A stretch of DNA of 64,000 nucleotides, taken from positions 2,931,203 to 2,995,202 of the forward strand of contig NZ_JH584235.1 of the NCBI RefSeq assembly GCF_000241465.1. Reading direction: 5' to 3'. Shown in pieces: positions 1-9,230 of the stretch. The stretch comes from Sphingomonas echinoides ATCC 14820. Its GTDB lineage: Bacteria > Pseudomonadota > Alphaproteobacteria > Sphingomonadales > Sphingomonadaceae. How positions within the stretch are numbered: the stretch's first letter is position 1; the number at the start of each line of letters is the position of its first letter. Under the pieces are notes generated by a model. That model searched no databases. It saw only the letters and a list, made by a program, of their open reading frames with translations, and had not been told where the DNA came from. The position numbers and the translations under genes are program-made.

Positions 1-92
1 TTACCTCGCGCGATGCGGCACCGTGGGATTTCGGAATTCGCGCGCTGATCGCAAATCTGGCCGGGCGCGGGCTGTTGGAGACGAGCAAGTGA
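1..92 (+). CDS. 3' end of an unidentified gene
   Basis: The frame beginning at base 3 is open for 29 codons and stops at TGA 90-92. The visible tail includes WDFGIRALIANLAGRGLLE. Its stop overlaps the GTG start of xylB in a GTGA arrangement, so it is probably translationally coupled to xylB and belongs to the same sugar-acid operon. Too little is visible to name it. Other xylose-pathway genes would be reasonable candidates from context, but I do not recognise the tail as any of them. Confidence 0.5.
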   Translation, partial: TSRDAAPWDFGIRALIANLAGRGLLETSK

Positions 93-841
93 CCGGCACG
101 CGTGCGATTTACCCGAGCCTTGTCGGCAAGCGGGTGCTGGTGACGGGCGGTGCCAGCGGCATTGGCGCAGGCCTGGTCCAAGCCTTTGCCGAGCAACAGG
201 CCAACGTCGCCTTTATCGATGTCGACCAGACTGCTGGCGCGGACATCGCCGAGCGCTTTGCCCCCGGTCGCTTCCACTTTTGCGATCTGCGTGATCCGAC
301 GGCGTTGGGTGCGGCGATCGCGGCGATTGCCGAGGATCTTGGTGGGATCGACATTCTCATCAACAATGCCGCGAGCGACGATCGCCATAGCGTTGACGAG
401 GTGACCCCGGCATATTGGGACGAGCGGATGGCGACCAATTTGCGCCATCTGTTCTTCGCTGCACAAGCCGTGGTGCCGGGTATGCGCGCGGCGGGCGGCG
501 GTGTGATCATCAATTTCGGGTCGATCAGCTGGCATTTGGGCTTGCCCGATCTCGTGCTGTACCAGACCGCCAAGGCCGCGATCGAAGGCATGACGCGCGG
601 CCTCGCGCGCGATCTCGGGCGCGACGGCATCCGCGTGACGACGATCGTGCCCGGCAATGTGCAGACGCCGCGCCAGCAGCGCTGGTACACGCCCGAAGGC
701 GAGGCCGAGATCGTCGCGGCACAATGCCTGTCGGGGCGGATCCAGCCGGTCGACGTTGCGGCGCTTGCCTTGTTCCTGGCTTCGGACGACGCGCATATGT
801 GCACGGGCCACGATTATTTCGTCGACGCGGGCTGGCGCTGA
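89..841 (+). CDS. xylB: D-xylose 1-dehydrogenase, SDR family
   Basis: This enzyme oxidises D-xylose to D-xylono-lactone with NAD+, the first step of the Caulobacter-type (Weimberg/Dahms) oxidative xylose pathway. The GTG start at 89 is chosen because it overlaps the upstream stop and gives 250 residues, the family length. The Rossmann motif TGGASGIG is at residues 19-26. The catalytic residues are Ser145 in FGSISWH, Tyr158 and Lys162 in YQTAK. From memory, long stretches such as YWDER..NLRH, WYTPEGEAEIVAAQCL and DAGWR agree with Caulobacter XylB, which is why I name it more precisely than a generic SDR. Its stop overlaps the next ATG by one base. Confidence 0.9.
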   Translation: MTGTRAIYPSLVGKRVLVTGGASGIGAGLVQAFAEQQANVAFIDVDQTAGADIAERFAPGRFHFCDLRDPTALGAAIAAIAEDLGGIDILINNAASDDRHSVDEVTPAYWDERMATNLRHLFFAAQAVVPGMRAAGGGVIINFGSISWHLGLPDLVLYQTAKAAIEGMTRGLARDLGRDGIRVTTIVPGNVQTPRQQRWYTPEGEAEIVAAQCLSGRIQPVDVAALALFLASDDAHMCTGHDYFVDAGWR

Positions 842-1713
842 TGGCGAGCGCACCCGTCACGATCGCGCCGCTCGGCGCAACGCTCGGCGAAGGGCCGATG
901 TGGGACGTCGCCACGCAGACATTGTGGTGTGTCGATATCAAACGGCATCTCGTGTTCCGGTTCGATCCCGCGACTGCGGCGCTGTCATCCTGGACCGCGC
1001 CGGGCGAAGTCGGCTGGGTACTGCCGCGTGTGGGCGGCGGAATGGTCGTCGGGGTGCAATCGGGCCTGTACGGGTTCGATCCGGCTGGTGGCAGCTTCAC
1101 GCCGCTGATCGACCCCGAGCCGCATATGCCGGGCAACCGCCTGAACGATGCGACGACCGATGCGGCCGGACGGATCTGGTTCGGCAGTATGGACAATGGC
1201 GAGCAAGCGGAGAGCGGTCGGCTGTACCGGCACGATCACCGTGGCTGCGCCGATGCGGGTCTCGCGCCGGTTGCGATCACCAACGGCCCGGCGATCTCGC
1301 CCGATGGCACCACGCTCTATCATACCGATACGCTGGGGCGGACGGTGTGGCGCGTGCCGATAAGGGACGACGGCACGCTGGGCGATCCCACGCCGTTCGT
1401 CGAGATTGCGGCGGGCGAAGGCCATCCCGATGGATCGACCACCGATGCCGAGGGCGGCGTATGGGTTGCGCTGTTCGGCGGCTGGGGTGTGCGGCATTAT
1501 GATCCGGCGGGCACGCTGATCGAGACCGTGCGCTTTCCGGTCGCCAACATCACCAAGATCGCCTTTGGCGGCGCGGATCTGCGCACGGCTTATGCGACCA
1601 CTGCGCGCAAGGGCCTGAGTGCCGCCGAATTGGCGGCGCAGCCCGAGGCGGGCAATCTGTTCGCCTTCGACCCCGGCGTGGCGGGTATGGCGACACATTC
1701 GGCAAAAATATAA
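841..1713 (+). CDS. xylC: SMP-30/gluconolactonase family, probable xylonolactonase
   Basis: The ATG at 841 overlaps the xylB stop (TGATG) and gives 290 residues, the normal length for the family. The protein is a six-bladed SMP-30 type propeller. The metal-binding landmarks are visible: Glu in LGEGPMWD near the N-terminus, Asn in NRLNDATTD, and NGPAISPDGTTLYHTDT in the second half. Members hydrolyse sugar lactones with a divalent metal. The tight coupling to xylB implies D-xylono-lactone as substrate. The substrate is inferred from context, because gluconolactonases look the same. Confidence 0.85.
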   Translation: MASAPVTIAPLGATLGEGPMWDVATQTLWCVDIKRHLVFRFDPATAALSSWTAPGEVGWVLPRVGGGMVVGVQSGLYGFDPAGGSFTPLIDPEPHMPGNRLNDATTDAAGRIWFGSMDNGEQAESGRLYRHDHRGCADAGLAPVAITNGPAISPDGTTLYHTDTLGRTVWRVPIRDDGTLGDPTPFVEIAAGEGHPDGSTTDAEGGVWVALFGGWGVRHYDPAGTLIETVRFPVANITKIAFGGADLRTAYATTARKGLSAAELAAQPEAGNLFAFDPGVAGMATHSAKI

Positions 1714-1740
1714 CAATCGATAGGGAGCGGAAGACGGACA

Positions 1741-3162
1741 ATGGCAACGCTGGCGCAACCGGACCTGCAACGGGTCAATATAGGTTTCATTGCCTCGATC
1801 GTCGTGGTGGCGACGATCGGCGGCTTCATGTTCGGCTATGATTCGGGCGTTATCAACGGCACCCAAAAGGGGCTGGAGGCCGCGTTCGAGCTGGGCAAGC
1901 TCGGCATCGGCATCAATGTCGGCGCGATCCTAGTCGGTTCGTCGATCGGTGCCTTCGGCGCGGGGCGTTTGTCAGATGCCTATGGCCGCCGCACGGTGAT
2001 GATGGGGGCCGCCGTGCTGTTCCTGATCAGCGCGCTGCTCGCAGGCGGTGCCAGCAGCTCGATCCTGTTCATCGTCGCGCGCATCATCGGTGGCCTTGGC
2101 GTCGGTGCCGCCAGCGTGATTTCGCCAGTATACATTTCCGAAGTGACCCCGGCCTCGATCCGCGGGCGCTTGTCGAGCGTGCAGCAAGTGATGATCATCA
2201 CCGGCCTGACCGGCGCGTTCGTCGCCAACTTCGCGCTTGCACGCTATGCGGGCGGCTCGACCGCGCATTTCTGGCTCGGCTTTCCGGCATGGCGCTGGAT
2301 GTTCTGGCTGCAGGCGCTGCCGGCCGCGATCTATTTTCTGGCTCTCCTCACCATCCCGGAAAGCCCGCGCTACCTTGTCGTCAAAGGCCATACCGAGCGC
2401 GCCCGCGCGGTGCTGACCAAGCTGTTCGGATCCGACGAGGCCGATCGCAAGGTCGCCGAGATTGCCGCGAGCCTTGCCGCTGACCATCACAAGCCGCGCC
2501 TGTCCGACCTGATCGACAAGACCACGGGCAAGATTCGCCCGATTCTGTGGGCGGGCATCGGGCTCGCCGTGTTCCAGCAGCTCGTCGGCATCAATGTCGT
2601 CTTTTATTATGGCGCGACGCTGTGGGAGGCGGTCGGCTTCTCCGAGGATTATGCGCTGCAGACCAACATCCTGTCGGGCGTGCTGTCGATCGGCGCGTGC
2701 GTCTTCACGATCGCGTTCGTCGACAAGATCGGGCGCAAGCCGCTGCTGTTGATCGGTTCGGCCGGCATGGCGGTAACGCTGGCGACGGTGGCGTATGCCT
2801 TTTCGACCGCTGTCACCGCGCCTGGCGGCGGGGTTTCGCTGCCCGGGAATAACGGCGTGATCGCGCTGGTCGCGGCCAACCTCTACGTCGTGTTCTTCAA
2901 CTTCAGCTGGGGCCCGATCATGTGGGTCATGCTGGGCGAAATGTTCCCGAACCAGATTCGCGGGTCGGGTCTGGCGGTGTCGGGCTTTGCACAGTGGATC
3001 GCCAATGCGGCGATCTCGGTCAGCTTCCCGTCGCTGGCGGTGTCGCCCGGCTTGGCGGTCACCTACACGGGCTATGCCGTGTTTGCCGGCATTTCGTTCT
3101 TCTTCGTCCAGGCGATGGTCAAGGAAACGCGCGGTCGCGAACTGGAAGCGATGGAGGGATAA
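1741..3162 (+). CDS. MFS sugar porter, probable D-xylose:H+ symporter
   Basis: This is an inner-membrane sugar transporter of 473 residues with twelve expected membrane helices. Sugar-porter signatures appear in order: GGFMFGYDSGVINGT in helix 1, GRLSDAYGRRT after helix 2, PESPRYLV at the end of helix 6, QQLVGINVVFYYG in helix 7, the repeat-half motif DKIGRKPLL, and MFPNQIRGSG. A purine-rich ribosome site (AGGGAGCGG) lies just upstream of the ATG. It lies 27 bases behind xylC and is probably co-transcribed with it. Xylose specificity is inferred from the neighbours, since glucose and arabinose porters share these motifs. Confidence 0.85.
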   Translation: MATLAQPDLQRVNIGFIASIVVVATIGGFMFGYDSGVINGTQKGLEAAFELGKLGIGINVGAILVGSSIGAFGAGRLSDAYGRRTVMMGAAVLFLISALLAGGASSSILFIVARIIGGLGVGAASVISPVYISEVTPASIRGRLSSVQQVMIITGLTGAFVANFALARYAGGSTAHFWLGFPAWRWMFWLQALPAAIYFLALLTIPESPRYLVVKGHTERARAVLTKLFGSDEADRKVAEIAASLAADHHKPRLSDLIDKTTGKIRPILWAGIGLAVFQQLVGINVVFYYGATLWEAVGFSEDYALQTNILSGVLSIGACVFTIAFVDKIGRKPLLLIGSAGMAVTLATVAYAFSTAVTAPGGGVSLPGNNGVIALVAANLYVVFFNFSWGPIMWVMLGEMFPNQIRGSGLAVSGFAQWIANAAISVSFPSLAVSPGLAVTYTGYAVFAGISFFFVQAMVKETRGRELEAMEG

Positions 3163-3188
3163 GCGCCTTCACGTGGCGGGTAAAAAGG

Positions 3189-3218
3189 GGGCGCTGATTT
3201 CGGTCAGCGCCCTTTTTT
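3189..3218. terminator. Bidirectional intrinsic terminator
   Basis: The stem pairs GGGCGCTGA with TCAGCGCCC around a TTTCGG loop and is followed by a run of T. The opposite strand also ends in CCCCTTTTTA, so the hairpin can stop both the xyl operon and the convergent lacI-type gene, whose stop codon lies at its right edge. Confidence 0.85.
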
Positions 3219-4272
3219 ACGGTTTCGGCGGCGCATCCGATTCGCGCCGGATCAGCGCATAGTCCGCCAGTACGTGCGGATGATCGACGCTGCTGTCATT
3301 GGCGTTGCGCATGCGGATTTCGCGCACCAGCAGCTCGATCGCGGTGCGCGACATCTCGGTCACCGGCTGGCGGATGGTGGTGAGTTCGGGCCAGATCGTC
3401 GTCGCCAGCACGGTATCGTCAAACCCGCACACCGTCAGATCGGTCGGCACGTCGAGCCCCTTGCGGTGGGCGATCGCCACGGCGGCGGCGGCCATGTCGT
3501 CATTTGAGGCAAAGATCGCGGTCGGCCGCTCGGTCAGATCCAGCAGACGTTCGGCAGCATCGAGCCCCGAGCGATAGGTAAACAGCCCGTGACCGACGAG
3601 TTCGGGCGCGAAGGCCAGCCCAAGGTCGGACAGCGCGGCACGGTATCCCGCCAGCCGCTCGCCACTGGCGGTCTGCTTCGGGTCGCCGGTAATAAAGCCG
3701 ATCCGCGTGTGCCCCAGCGCGCCCAGATGCCGCGTCATGTCATAGGCCGCGCGACGATCATCGATGCTGACGGACAGGGCCCAATCGGGCGCGCGACCGG
3801 TTGCCACCGCCACCACCGGGATGCCGTGGCCTTCAAGCGCCGCCAGCACCACCGGCGAATCGCTCAGTGGTGGGGGGAGCGCGATTCCGTCGATCCGCCC
3901 TTGCAACAGGCGTTCGATCGTCGCCGCCTCGTGGCCGTCCTCTTCGCATTTCTCGATGACGAGCTGCACGTTGCTGCGGCTCGCCTGATCGAGCCCACCG
4001 ACCAGGAAGTCGCTGAAATAGGTCAATGACGGGTTGGTGTGCAGCAGGCAAATGCGGATTTCCTCGCCACCCGCCAGCGCGCGCGCGGCGGCGTTCGGCG
4101 CATAGCCGAGCGCCGCGATCGCGGATTCGACGCTTGCCCGCGTGGCCGGGCGAACGCTGCCCTTGCCATTTACGACACGTGACACCGTCATCGGCGAAAC
4201 CCCGGCGTGTGCCGCGACATCGGTGATGGTGGGAACATTATGCTGACGACGCGAGCCCCGAATTTGCTTCAT
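3217..4272 (-). CDS. LacI-family regulator of the xylose locus
   Basis: A 351-residue LacI/GalR repressor. An N-terminal helix-turn-helix, TITDVAAHAGVSPMTVSRV, is followed by the hinge helix (YAPNAAARALAGG) and a periplasmic-binding-protein-like effector domain (GYRAALSDLGL, IFASNDDMAAAAV, CGFDD). It is convergent with the xyl genes and shares their terminator. By analogy with Caulobacter XylR it probably represses the xyl operon and is released by xylose. This is inferred from position only. No operator could be assigned, because the start of the operon is outside the window. Confidence 0.85.
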   Translation of the reverse strand: MKQIRGSRRQHNVPTITDVAAHAGVSPMTVSRVVNGKGSVRPATRASVESAIAALGYAPNAAARALAGGEEIRICLLHTNPSLTYFSDFLVGGLDQASRSNVQLVIEKCEEDGHEAATIERLLQGRIDGIALPPPLSDSPVVLAALEGHGIPVVAVATGRAPDWALSVSIDDRRAAYDMTRHLGALGHTRIGFITGDPKQTASGERLAGYRAALSDLGLAFAPELVGHGLFTYRSGLDAAERLLDLTERPTAIFASNDDMAAAAVAIAHRKGLDVPTDLTVCGFDDTVLATTIWPELTTIRQPVTEMSRTAIELLVREIRMRNANDSSVDHPHVLADYALIRRESDAPPKP

Positions 4273-4376
4273 GCACGTCCTTTCTATGCCACTTCTATGG
4301 CGGAGTGGTGCGCTACGGCAAGTCGGCGTCGCGATGGTGCTTGCCCATGCCCCCCCGCATCGGCCATGTGGCCGCG

Positions 4377-5828
4377 ATGACGTTTCAAGTCGACATGGGC
4401 CTCGACGCGGGCGGCGCGCCCGTCCCGATCGATCTCGAAGAATTGCTGGCGACGCGGTTGCTCGTGCAGGGCAATTCGGGTTCGGGAAAATCGCATCTGC
4501 TGCGTCGCCTGCTCGAACGCAGCGCGGGCCAGGTGCAACAGATCATCATCGATCCCGAGGGCGATTTCGTCACGCTCGGCGAACGCTATGGCCATGTCGC
4601 CATTACGGCGGCGGATTATTCGGTGGCGGAAGTCGCCCGTTTTGCCGCGCGCATCCGCGAACATCGCACCTCGGTCGTGCTCGATCTCGAAGGCCTGGAG
4701 ATGGAAGGGCAGATGCGCTGTGCCGCCGCCTTCCTGTCCGCGCTGTTCGATGCGCCGCGCGACCATTGGTTCCCGGCATTGGTCGTCGTCGACGAAGCGC
4801 AGGTGTTCGCGCCGTCAATGGGGGCGGAGGTGACCGAGGAGGTCCGCCGTGCCTCGCTGGGCGCGATGACCAATTTGATGTGCCGTGGCCGCAAGCGCGG
4901 GCTCGCCGGGATCATCGCGACGCAGCGCCTGGCCAAGCTGGCCAAGAACGTCGCCGCCGAGGCGTCCAATTTCCTGATGGGGCGCACCTTCCTCGACATC
5001 GACATGGCGCGTGCGGCGGATTTGCTGGGGATGGAGCGGCGTCAGGCCGAGCAGATCCGCGATCTTGCGCGCGGCACCTTCCTCGCGCTGGGGCCTGCCG
5101 TGTCGCGCCGCCCGGTGGCGATCCGGATCGGTGCGGTCGAAACCGGCTCGCGTGGCGGTGGCCCGGCGCTGATCCCGCTGCCCGACGCGCAAGCCAGCGA
5201 CATGCGGCAATTTCTGTTTGCGGAAATGGAAGAGCCGGTGCGCCCGGCACCGCCGCCGCCACGCGCGGCCCCGGCCGAATCGGTGTTCGCGCAGATCGAA
5301 ACCGTCGCCGCGCTTGATCCCGTTCCCGAGGTGCCGCAACGCGACCCCGAGGAACTGGCGCAGATCGTGTGTGACGTGCTGCGCGCGATTGTCGCGGATG
5401 CCGATTCGACCGCGCGCCCGGCGGCGGTGCTGTATCAGGATTTCCAGGTGCGCTGCCGTATGGTCGGCGTGTATCCCGCGCCGCTCGACCCGTCCGCCTT
5501 TTCGCGGCGGCTGGCGGCGGGGCGCGCGGGGATCTTCGAAGGGCTTGATGGCGATTGGGGCGAGGCGCTGGCGCTGGCGCGCGATCTGCCGGACGAAATG
5601 CTTGGCTGCTTCCTATTGGTGGCGAAGGCCGCGCGCGAGGGGCTGCCATGCCCGAGCGATGAGGCGGTGGCGCAGACCTATGGCACCAGTTCGTTGGGGC
5701 GTGCGCGGCGCGTGATCGGCTATATAGAGGGCCGCAACCTGCTGGTGACGCGGACCGATCTGTCGGGCAAGCGCTCGATGACGATTCCCGCTTTGGGATG
5801 GACCACCGCGCCCGCCGACGCTGGATGA
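4377..5828 (+). CDS. HerA/DUF853-like P-loop ATPase
   Basis: A 483-residue ATPase of the HerA-FtsK branch. Walker A GNSGSGKS is at residues 32-39 and Walker B ALVVVDEAQ at about 134-142, followed by the arginine-rich RGRKRGLAGIIATQRL segment typical of HerA-like ring ATPases. After about residue 285 there is a Pro/Ala linker and a separate C-terminal helical region of about 170 residues. HerA enzymes pump or remodel DNA, usually with a NurA nuclease. No nurA is adjacent, so the role here is unknown. ATG 4377 is preferred because homologous reading starts near GLDAGG; in-frame starts at 4347 and 4305 are alternatives. Confidence 0.75.
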   Translation: MTFQVDMGLDAGGAPVPIDLEELLATRLLVQGNSGSGKSHLLRRLLERSAGQVQQIIIDPEGDFVTLGERYGHVAITAADYSVAEVARFAARIREHRTSVVLDLEGLEMEGQMRCAAAFLSALFDAPRDHWFPALVVVDEAQVFAPSMGAEVTEEVRRASLGAMTNLMCRGRKRGLAGIIATQRLAKLAKNVAAEASNFLMGRTFLDIDMARAADLLGMERRQAEQIRDLARGTFLALGPAVSRRPVAIRIGAVETGSRGGGPALIPLPDAQASDMRQFLFAEMEEPVRPAPPPPRAAPAESVFAQIETVAALDPVPEVPQRDPEELAQIVCDVLRAIVADADSTARPAAVLYQDFQVRCRMVGVYPAPLDPSAFSRRLAAGRAGIFEGLDGDWGEALALARDLPDEMLGCFLLVAKAAREGLPCPSDEAVAQTYGTSSLGRARRVIGYIEGRNLLVTRTDLSGKRSMTIPALGWTTAPADAG

Positions 5829-5891
5829 CAAAGCGTTCAGGTTACGCCGAACTGGTTGCAGTGCGGCACGGCGCACTCTAGGCGCGGCACG

Positions 5892-6629
5892 ATGTCTGCC
5901 ATGTCCTATCGATCCGAGTCGGGCAAAGGACGATTCCGCGGCATCGCGCTGGCACTTGTTGTCGAGGCGCTGGTGGCGTTGCTGCTTCTGCAGCTCGGCA
6001 CGGGCATCTTTCACAAGACCGAGAAGCAAAAACCGCTCATCACCTTCGACGTGAAGCCAATCGGCCCGGTGGTTTCCAAACAGGCGCAGAAGACCCAGGT
6101 CGCGCACAAGCAGAAGCAGACGACCACCGCCTCGGCCGCACCGCCGCCGCCCGTCGCGCCGCCGCCGGTGAAAAGCCCCGTGCCCTCCAAGCTGATTCAG
6201 TTGAGCTCCGAGGAATTCGCTGCTTCTGACATTGGCAAAATTCCGGCGCATCAGGGCGAGGGCGACGATTCTGGCAGCGGCAAGGATAGCGTCGCAGCCT
6301 ATGGCCCGGGCCAGGGGCCGGGCGGGGCGGCGCTGTACAATGCCGAATGGTTACACGGGCAGCCGAGCAGGGCCGAGATGGCACCATATCTCCGCGATTA
6401 TGCGAAGGCGGATTCGGGTTCGGCGCTGATCGCCTGCAAGACCGCGCCCGATTATCGGGTCGAGAATTGCCGCGCGCTGGATGAATCACCGCCAGGCGGC
6501 GGGCTGGCGCGCGCGCTGCGGCTGGCGGCGTGGCAATTCCGGGTGCGGCCGCCGCGAATCGGCGGCAAGCCGATGATCGGTGCGTGGGTGCGGATCCGCT
6601 TCGATTTGACCGTCGGCTTCCAGAAGTAG
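5892..6629 (+). CDS. TonB-like periplasmic protein with one N-terminal membrane anchor
   Basis: About 245 residues. A short basic N-terminus precedes one hydrophobic helix (GIALALVVEALVALLLLQL). Next comes a Lys/Gln- and Pro-rich stretch (KQKQTT, APPPPVAPPPVK) and a C-terminal region with RALRLAAWQFRVRPP and WVRIRFDLTVGF, which resembles the beta-strand C-terminus of energy-transducing TonB proteins. This architecture suggests a TonB paralogue or a related envelope protein. No exbB or exbD lies beside it. The ATG at 5892 has a second possible start at 5901. The exact family is uncertain. Confidence 0.6.
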   Translation: MSAMSYRSESGKGRFRGIALALVVEALVALLLLQLGTGIFHKTEKQKPLITFDVKPIGPVVSKQAQKTQVAHKQKQTTTASAAPPPPVAPPPVKSPVPSKLIQLSSEEFAASDIGKIPAHQGEGDDSGSGKDSVAAYGPGQGPGGAALYNAEWLHGQPSRAEMAPYLRDYAKADSGSALIACKTAPDYRVENCRALDESPPGGGLARALRLAAWQFRVRPPRIGGKPMIGAWVRIRFDLTVGFQK

Positions 6630-6636
6630 CGCGGGC

Positions 6637-7065
6637 TTAGCCTGTCGGCAGCGTGTCCAGATAGGCACGAACCGCATCGCTGATCGGCAGCGGCTTGCCG
6701 GTGGGCAAGTGGACGTTGACGATCACCATGTCGATCACGGTGTGCAACGCACCGGTCTCCGCATGGCACAGCTCGAAGCGTTGCGTCAGGCTCGACCCGC
6801 CGACCCGCGCGATGCGGACGAACGCTTCGATCGTATCGCCCCACACGAAGGGCTTCAGATAATCGATCTCGGTGCGGCGGACATGGAATTCGGTGTGCGT
6901 CCACGCTTCGCCAAGCGCGGCGCCAATGCCGGTCCATTCCCAGAACTCGCTGACCGCGACATCGGCATATTCGAGATAGCGCGAGTTAAAGACAACCTTC
7001 TGCCCGTCAATTTCGGCATAGCGCACCTTGAAACGAGTCGAAAAAGCGAAACCGGGACGCGTCAT
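6637..7065 (-). CDS. Acyl-CoA thioesterase, hotdog fold (4HBT/YbgC-FadM type)
   Basis: A 142-residue hotdog protein. The YbgC/FadM-type active-site region is seen as VRYAEIDGQKVVFNSRYLEY (Asp followed by Asn-x-x-Tyr), and IDYLKPFVWGDTIEAFVRIA and SLTQRFEL form the central helix and strands. Such enzymes hydrolyse acyl-CoA thioesters. The ATG overlaps the tauE stop (TGATG), so it is the last gene of the alaC-tauE operon. The acyl substrate cannot be read from sequence. An in-frame TTG one codon upstream is unlikely to be the start. Confidence 0.8.
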   Translation of the reverse strand: MTRPGFAFSTRFKVRYAEIDGQKVVFNSRYLEYADVAVSEFWEWTGIGAALGEAWTHTEFHVRRTEIDYLKPFVWGDTIEAFVRIARVGGSSLTQRFELCHAETGALHTVIDMVIVNVHLPTGKPLPISDAVRAYLDTLPTG

Positions 7066-7838
7066 CAAAACAGCAGCCTTAAACCGACAAGGGCGAGCAC
7101 CGCCGCAAGGATCGGGCTCAGAATGCGGTCGGATATGCGCGATGCGATCAAACTGCCAACGATGATTCCGGGGATAGACCCAAGCAATAGCGAGAACAGC
7201 AAGGTGCCGTTGACCGAGCCGAGCAGCCAGTGACCAAAACCGCCGAGCAGCGTCAGCGGCACGGCATGGGCGATGTCGGAGCCGACCAGGCGGTTGATCG
7301 GCAAGCTTGGGTAGAGGATCAGCAAGGCGGTCATGCCGAGCGCCCCCGCGCCGACCGAGGTGATCGACACGAGCACCCCTAGCACCACGCCCAGCAACAC
7401 CGTCAGCCAGGCGAGCCGCGCCGTTCCGATCTTGCCGAACAGCCGTGTCAGCGATCCGACGATGCGCATCCGGAACACCGTCGCCACCGCCGACAGGACC
7501 AGCGTGACGCCGAGGATGGCGGAGATCGCCTGCCCCATATCCTGCTTCTCGGCGGCATAATGCAGCGCGATGATGGTAACGATGGTGGCGGGCACACTGC
7601 CCGCCGCCAGTCGCGCGACCACGCGCCAGTCGACGGTGCCGCGCCAGCCATGCACCACGGTGCCGACACTCTTGGTGGCGGAAGCATAGAGCAAGTCGGT
7701 GCCGACCGCAGTCGCCGGGTGGAAACCGAAGGCGAGCACCAGCAGCGGAGTCATCAAAGATCCCCCGCCGACTCCGGTCAGCCCGACGAGTAGCCCGACG
7801 AGCACGCCGGCCAGCGAATACAGCGGGGTGATGATCAT
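7065..7838 (-). CDS. TauE/SafE-family inner-membrane permease
   Basis: 257 residues with about eight hydrophobic segments. The family glycine signatures are visible in both halves: VGLLVGLTGVGGGSLMTPLLVLAF-type at the N-terminus, and SITSVGAGALGMTALLILYP in the middle. TauE/SafE (DUF81) proteins are thought to export sulfite, sulfoacetate or other anions. It sits 12 bases after alaC and overlaps the thioesterase, so the three are one operon. The true substrate is unknown. Confidence 0.8.
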   Translation of the reverse strand: MIITPLYSLAGVLVGLLVGLTGVGGGSLMTPLLVLAFGFHPATAVGTDLLYASATKSVGTVVHGWRGTVDWRVVARLAAGSVPATIVTIIALHYAAEKQDMGQAISAILGVTLVLSAVATVFRMRIVGSLTRLFGKIGTARLAWLTVLLGVVLGVLVSITSVGAGALGMTALLILYPSLPINRLVGSDIAHAVPLTLLGGFGHWLLGSVNGTLLFSLLLGSIPGIIVGSLIASRISDRILSPILAAVLALVGLRLLF

Positions 7839-7850
7839 CCGGGGCGGCGG

Positions 7851-9059
7851 TCAGCCGACCTTTGCGCTGGGAATATTAACCCCCATCGACACCAGATATT
7901 TCTTCACGTTGCGCGCCGCCTGGCGGAGCCTCTGTTCGTTTTCGACCATCGCGATGCGCACAAAGCCTTCCCCGTTTTCACCGTAGCCCACCCCTGGCGC
8001 AACCGCGACCTTGGCGTGAGTCAGTAATTGTTTGGAGAACTCAAGGCTGCCTAGGTGCGCGAGCGCGGGCGGCAACGGTGCCCAGGCGAACATCGAGGCA
8101 GGCGGGGCGGGAATATCCCACCCGGCGCGCCCGAAACTCTCGACCAGCACGTCGCGGCGCTTGTGGTAGAGTTGGCGATTGGTCTCGACAATGTCCTGCG
8201 GGCCGTTGAGTGCTGCGCACGCCGCCGCCTGGATCGGGGTGAACGCCCCATAATCGAGGTACGACTTCACCCGGCTCATCGCCGCGATCAGCGTCTTGTT
8301 GCCGACCGCGAAGCCGATCCGCCAGCCCGCCATCGAATAGGTCTTGCTGAGCGAGGTGAACTCGATCGCAATGTCCTTGGCGCCGGGCACCTGCAGGATC
8401 GACGGCGTCGGCTTGCCGTCGAAATACAGCTCGGAATAGGCGAGATCGGAGATGATCCAGACCTTATTCTCCTTCGCCCAGGCAACGAGCCGTTCGTAGA
8501 ACGCCAGATCGACCGCTTCCGCCGTGGGGTTGGAAGGATAATTGACGACCAGGATCGACGGGCGCGGGACGGTGAAGGCCATCGCGCGTTCCAGCGACTC
8601 GAAATAGGTATCGTCGGGCGTGGTCGGCACCGCGCGGATCGTGGCGCCGGCGATGATGAAGCCGAAGGTATGGATCGGATAGGACGGGTTGGGCGCAAGC
8701 ACGACATCGCCCGGCGCGGTGATCGCGGTGGCGAGGCTGGCGAGCCCTTCTTTCGAGCCCATCGTCACGACCACTTCGGTCTCGGGATCGACATCGACGC
8801 CGAAGCGGCGACCGTAATAATTGGCTTGCGCACGGCGCAGCCCCGGAATGCCCTTCGACTGCGAATAGCCATGCGCATCAGGCTTGCGCGCCACCTCGAT
8901 CAATTTCTCGATGACGTGCGGCGGCGGCGGCAAATCCGGGTTGCCCATGCCGAGATCGATAATGTCCTCGCCCGTCGCGCGCGCTTCCGCTCGCATCGCG
9001 TTCACTTCGGCGATGACGTAAGGCGGGAGGCGCTTCATGCGATAGAATTCGTCGGACAT
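7851..9059 (-). CDS. alaC: Class I/II aminotransferase, AlaC-like alanine transaminase
   Basis: 402 residues, a fold-type I PLP enzyme. The hallmarks are the N-terminal IDLGMGNPDLPPPPHVI, the PLP-contacting NYPSNPTAEAVD and DLAYSELYFDG, and the Schiff-base lysine in SLSKTYSMAGWRIGF. The C-terminal arginine lies in GEGFVRIAMVEN. The GMGNPD/SLSKTYSM pattern is characteristic of AlaC-type glutamate-pyruvate transaminases, which make alanine from pyruvate and glutamate. It is the first gene of the operon with tauE and the thioesterase, and diverges from phaC across a 171-base gap. Confidence 0.85.
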   Translation of the reverse strand: MSDEFYRMKRLPPYVIAEVNAMRAEARATGEDIIDLGMGNPDLPPPPHVIEKLIEVARKPDAHGYSQSKGIPGLRRAQANYYGRRFGVDVDPETEVVVTMGSKEGLASLATAITAPGDVVLAPNPSYPIHTFGFIIAGATIRAVPTTPDDTYFESLERAMAFTVPRPSILVVNYPSNPTAEAVDLAFYERLVAWAKENKVWIISDLAYSELYFDGKPTPSILQVPGAKDIAIEFTSLSKTYSMAGWRIGFAVGNKTLIAAMSRVKSYLDYGAFTPIQAAACAALNGPQDIVETNRQLYHKRRDVLVESFGRAGWDIPAPPASMFAWAPLPPALAHLGSLEFSKQLLTHAKVAVAPGVGYGENGEGFVRIAMVENEQRLRQAARNVKKYLVSMGVNIPSAKVG

Positions 9060-9230
9060 TGCAGGGATTCCGGCTGGAGGGAGGCCTTCCTTACGCCATT
9101 ATGTGTCGCGCCGTCACCCCGCCGCACACCAATATGACCGGGGGGGGGTGTTTTGCGCCAAGGCGATGATGTGCGCTTTCATGAACGGGGCTCGTCGGGG
9201 TAAGGATGGCAGGCACGAGAAGAGGATGTC

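Noticed and set aside
9140..9148. Run of nine G before phaC as a phase-variable tract
   Set aside because: It is outside the reading frame and about 80 bases upstream of the start; a simple homopolymer, possibly with sequencing uncertainty.
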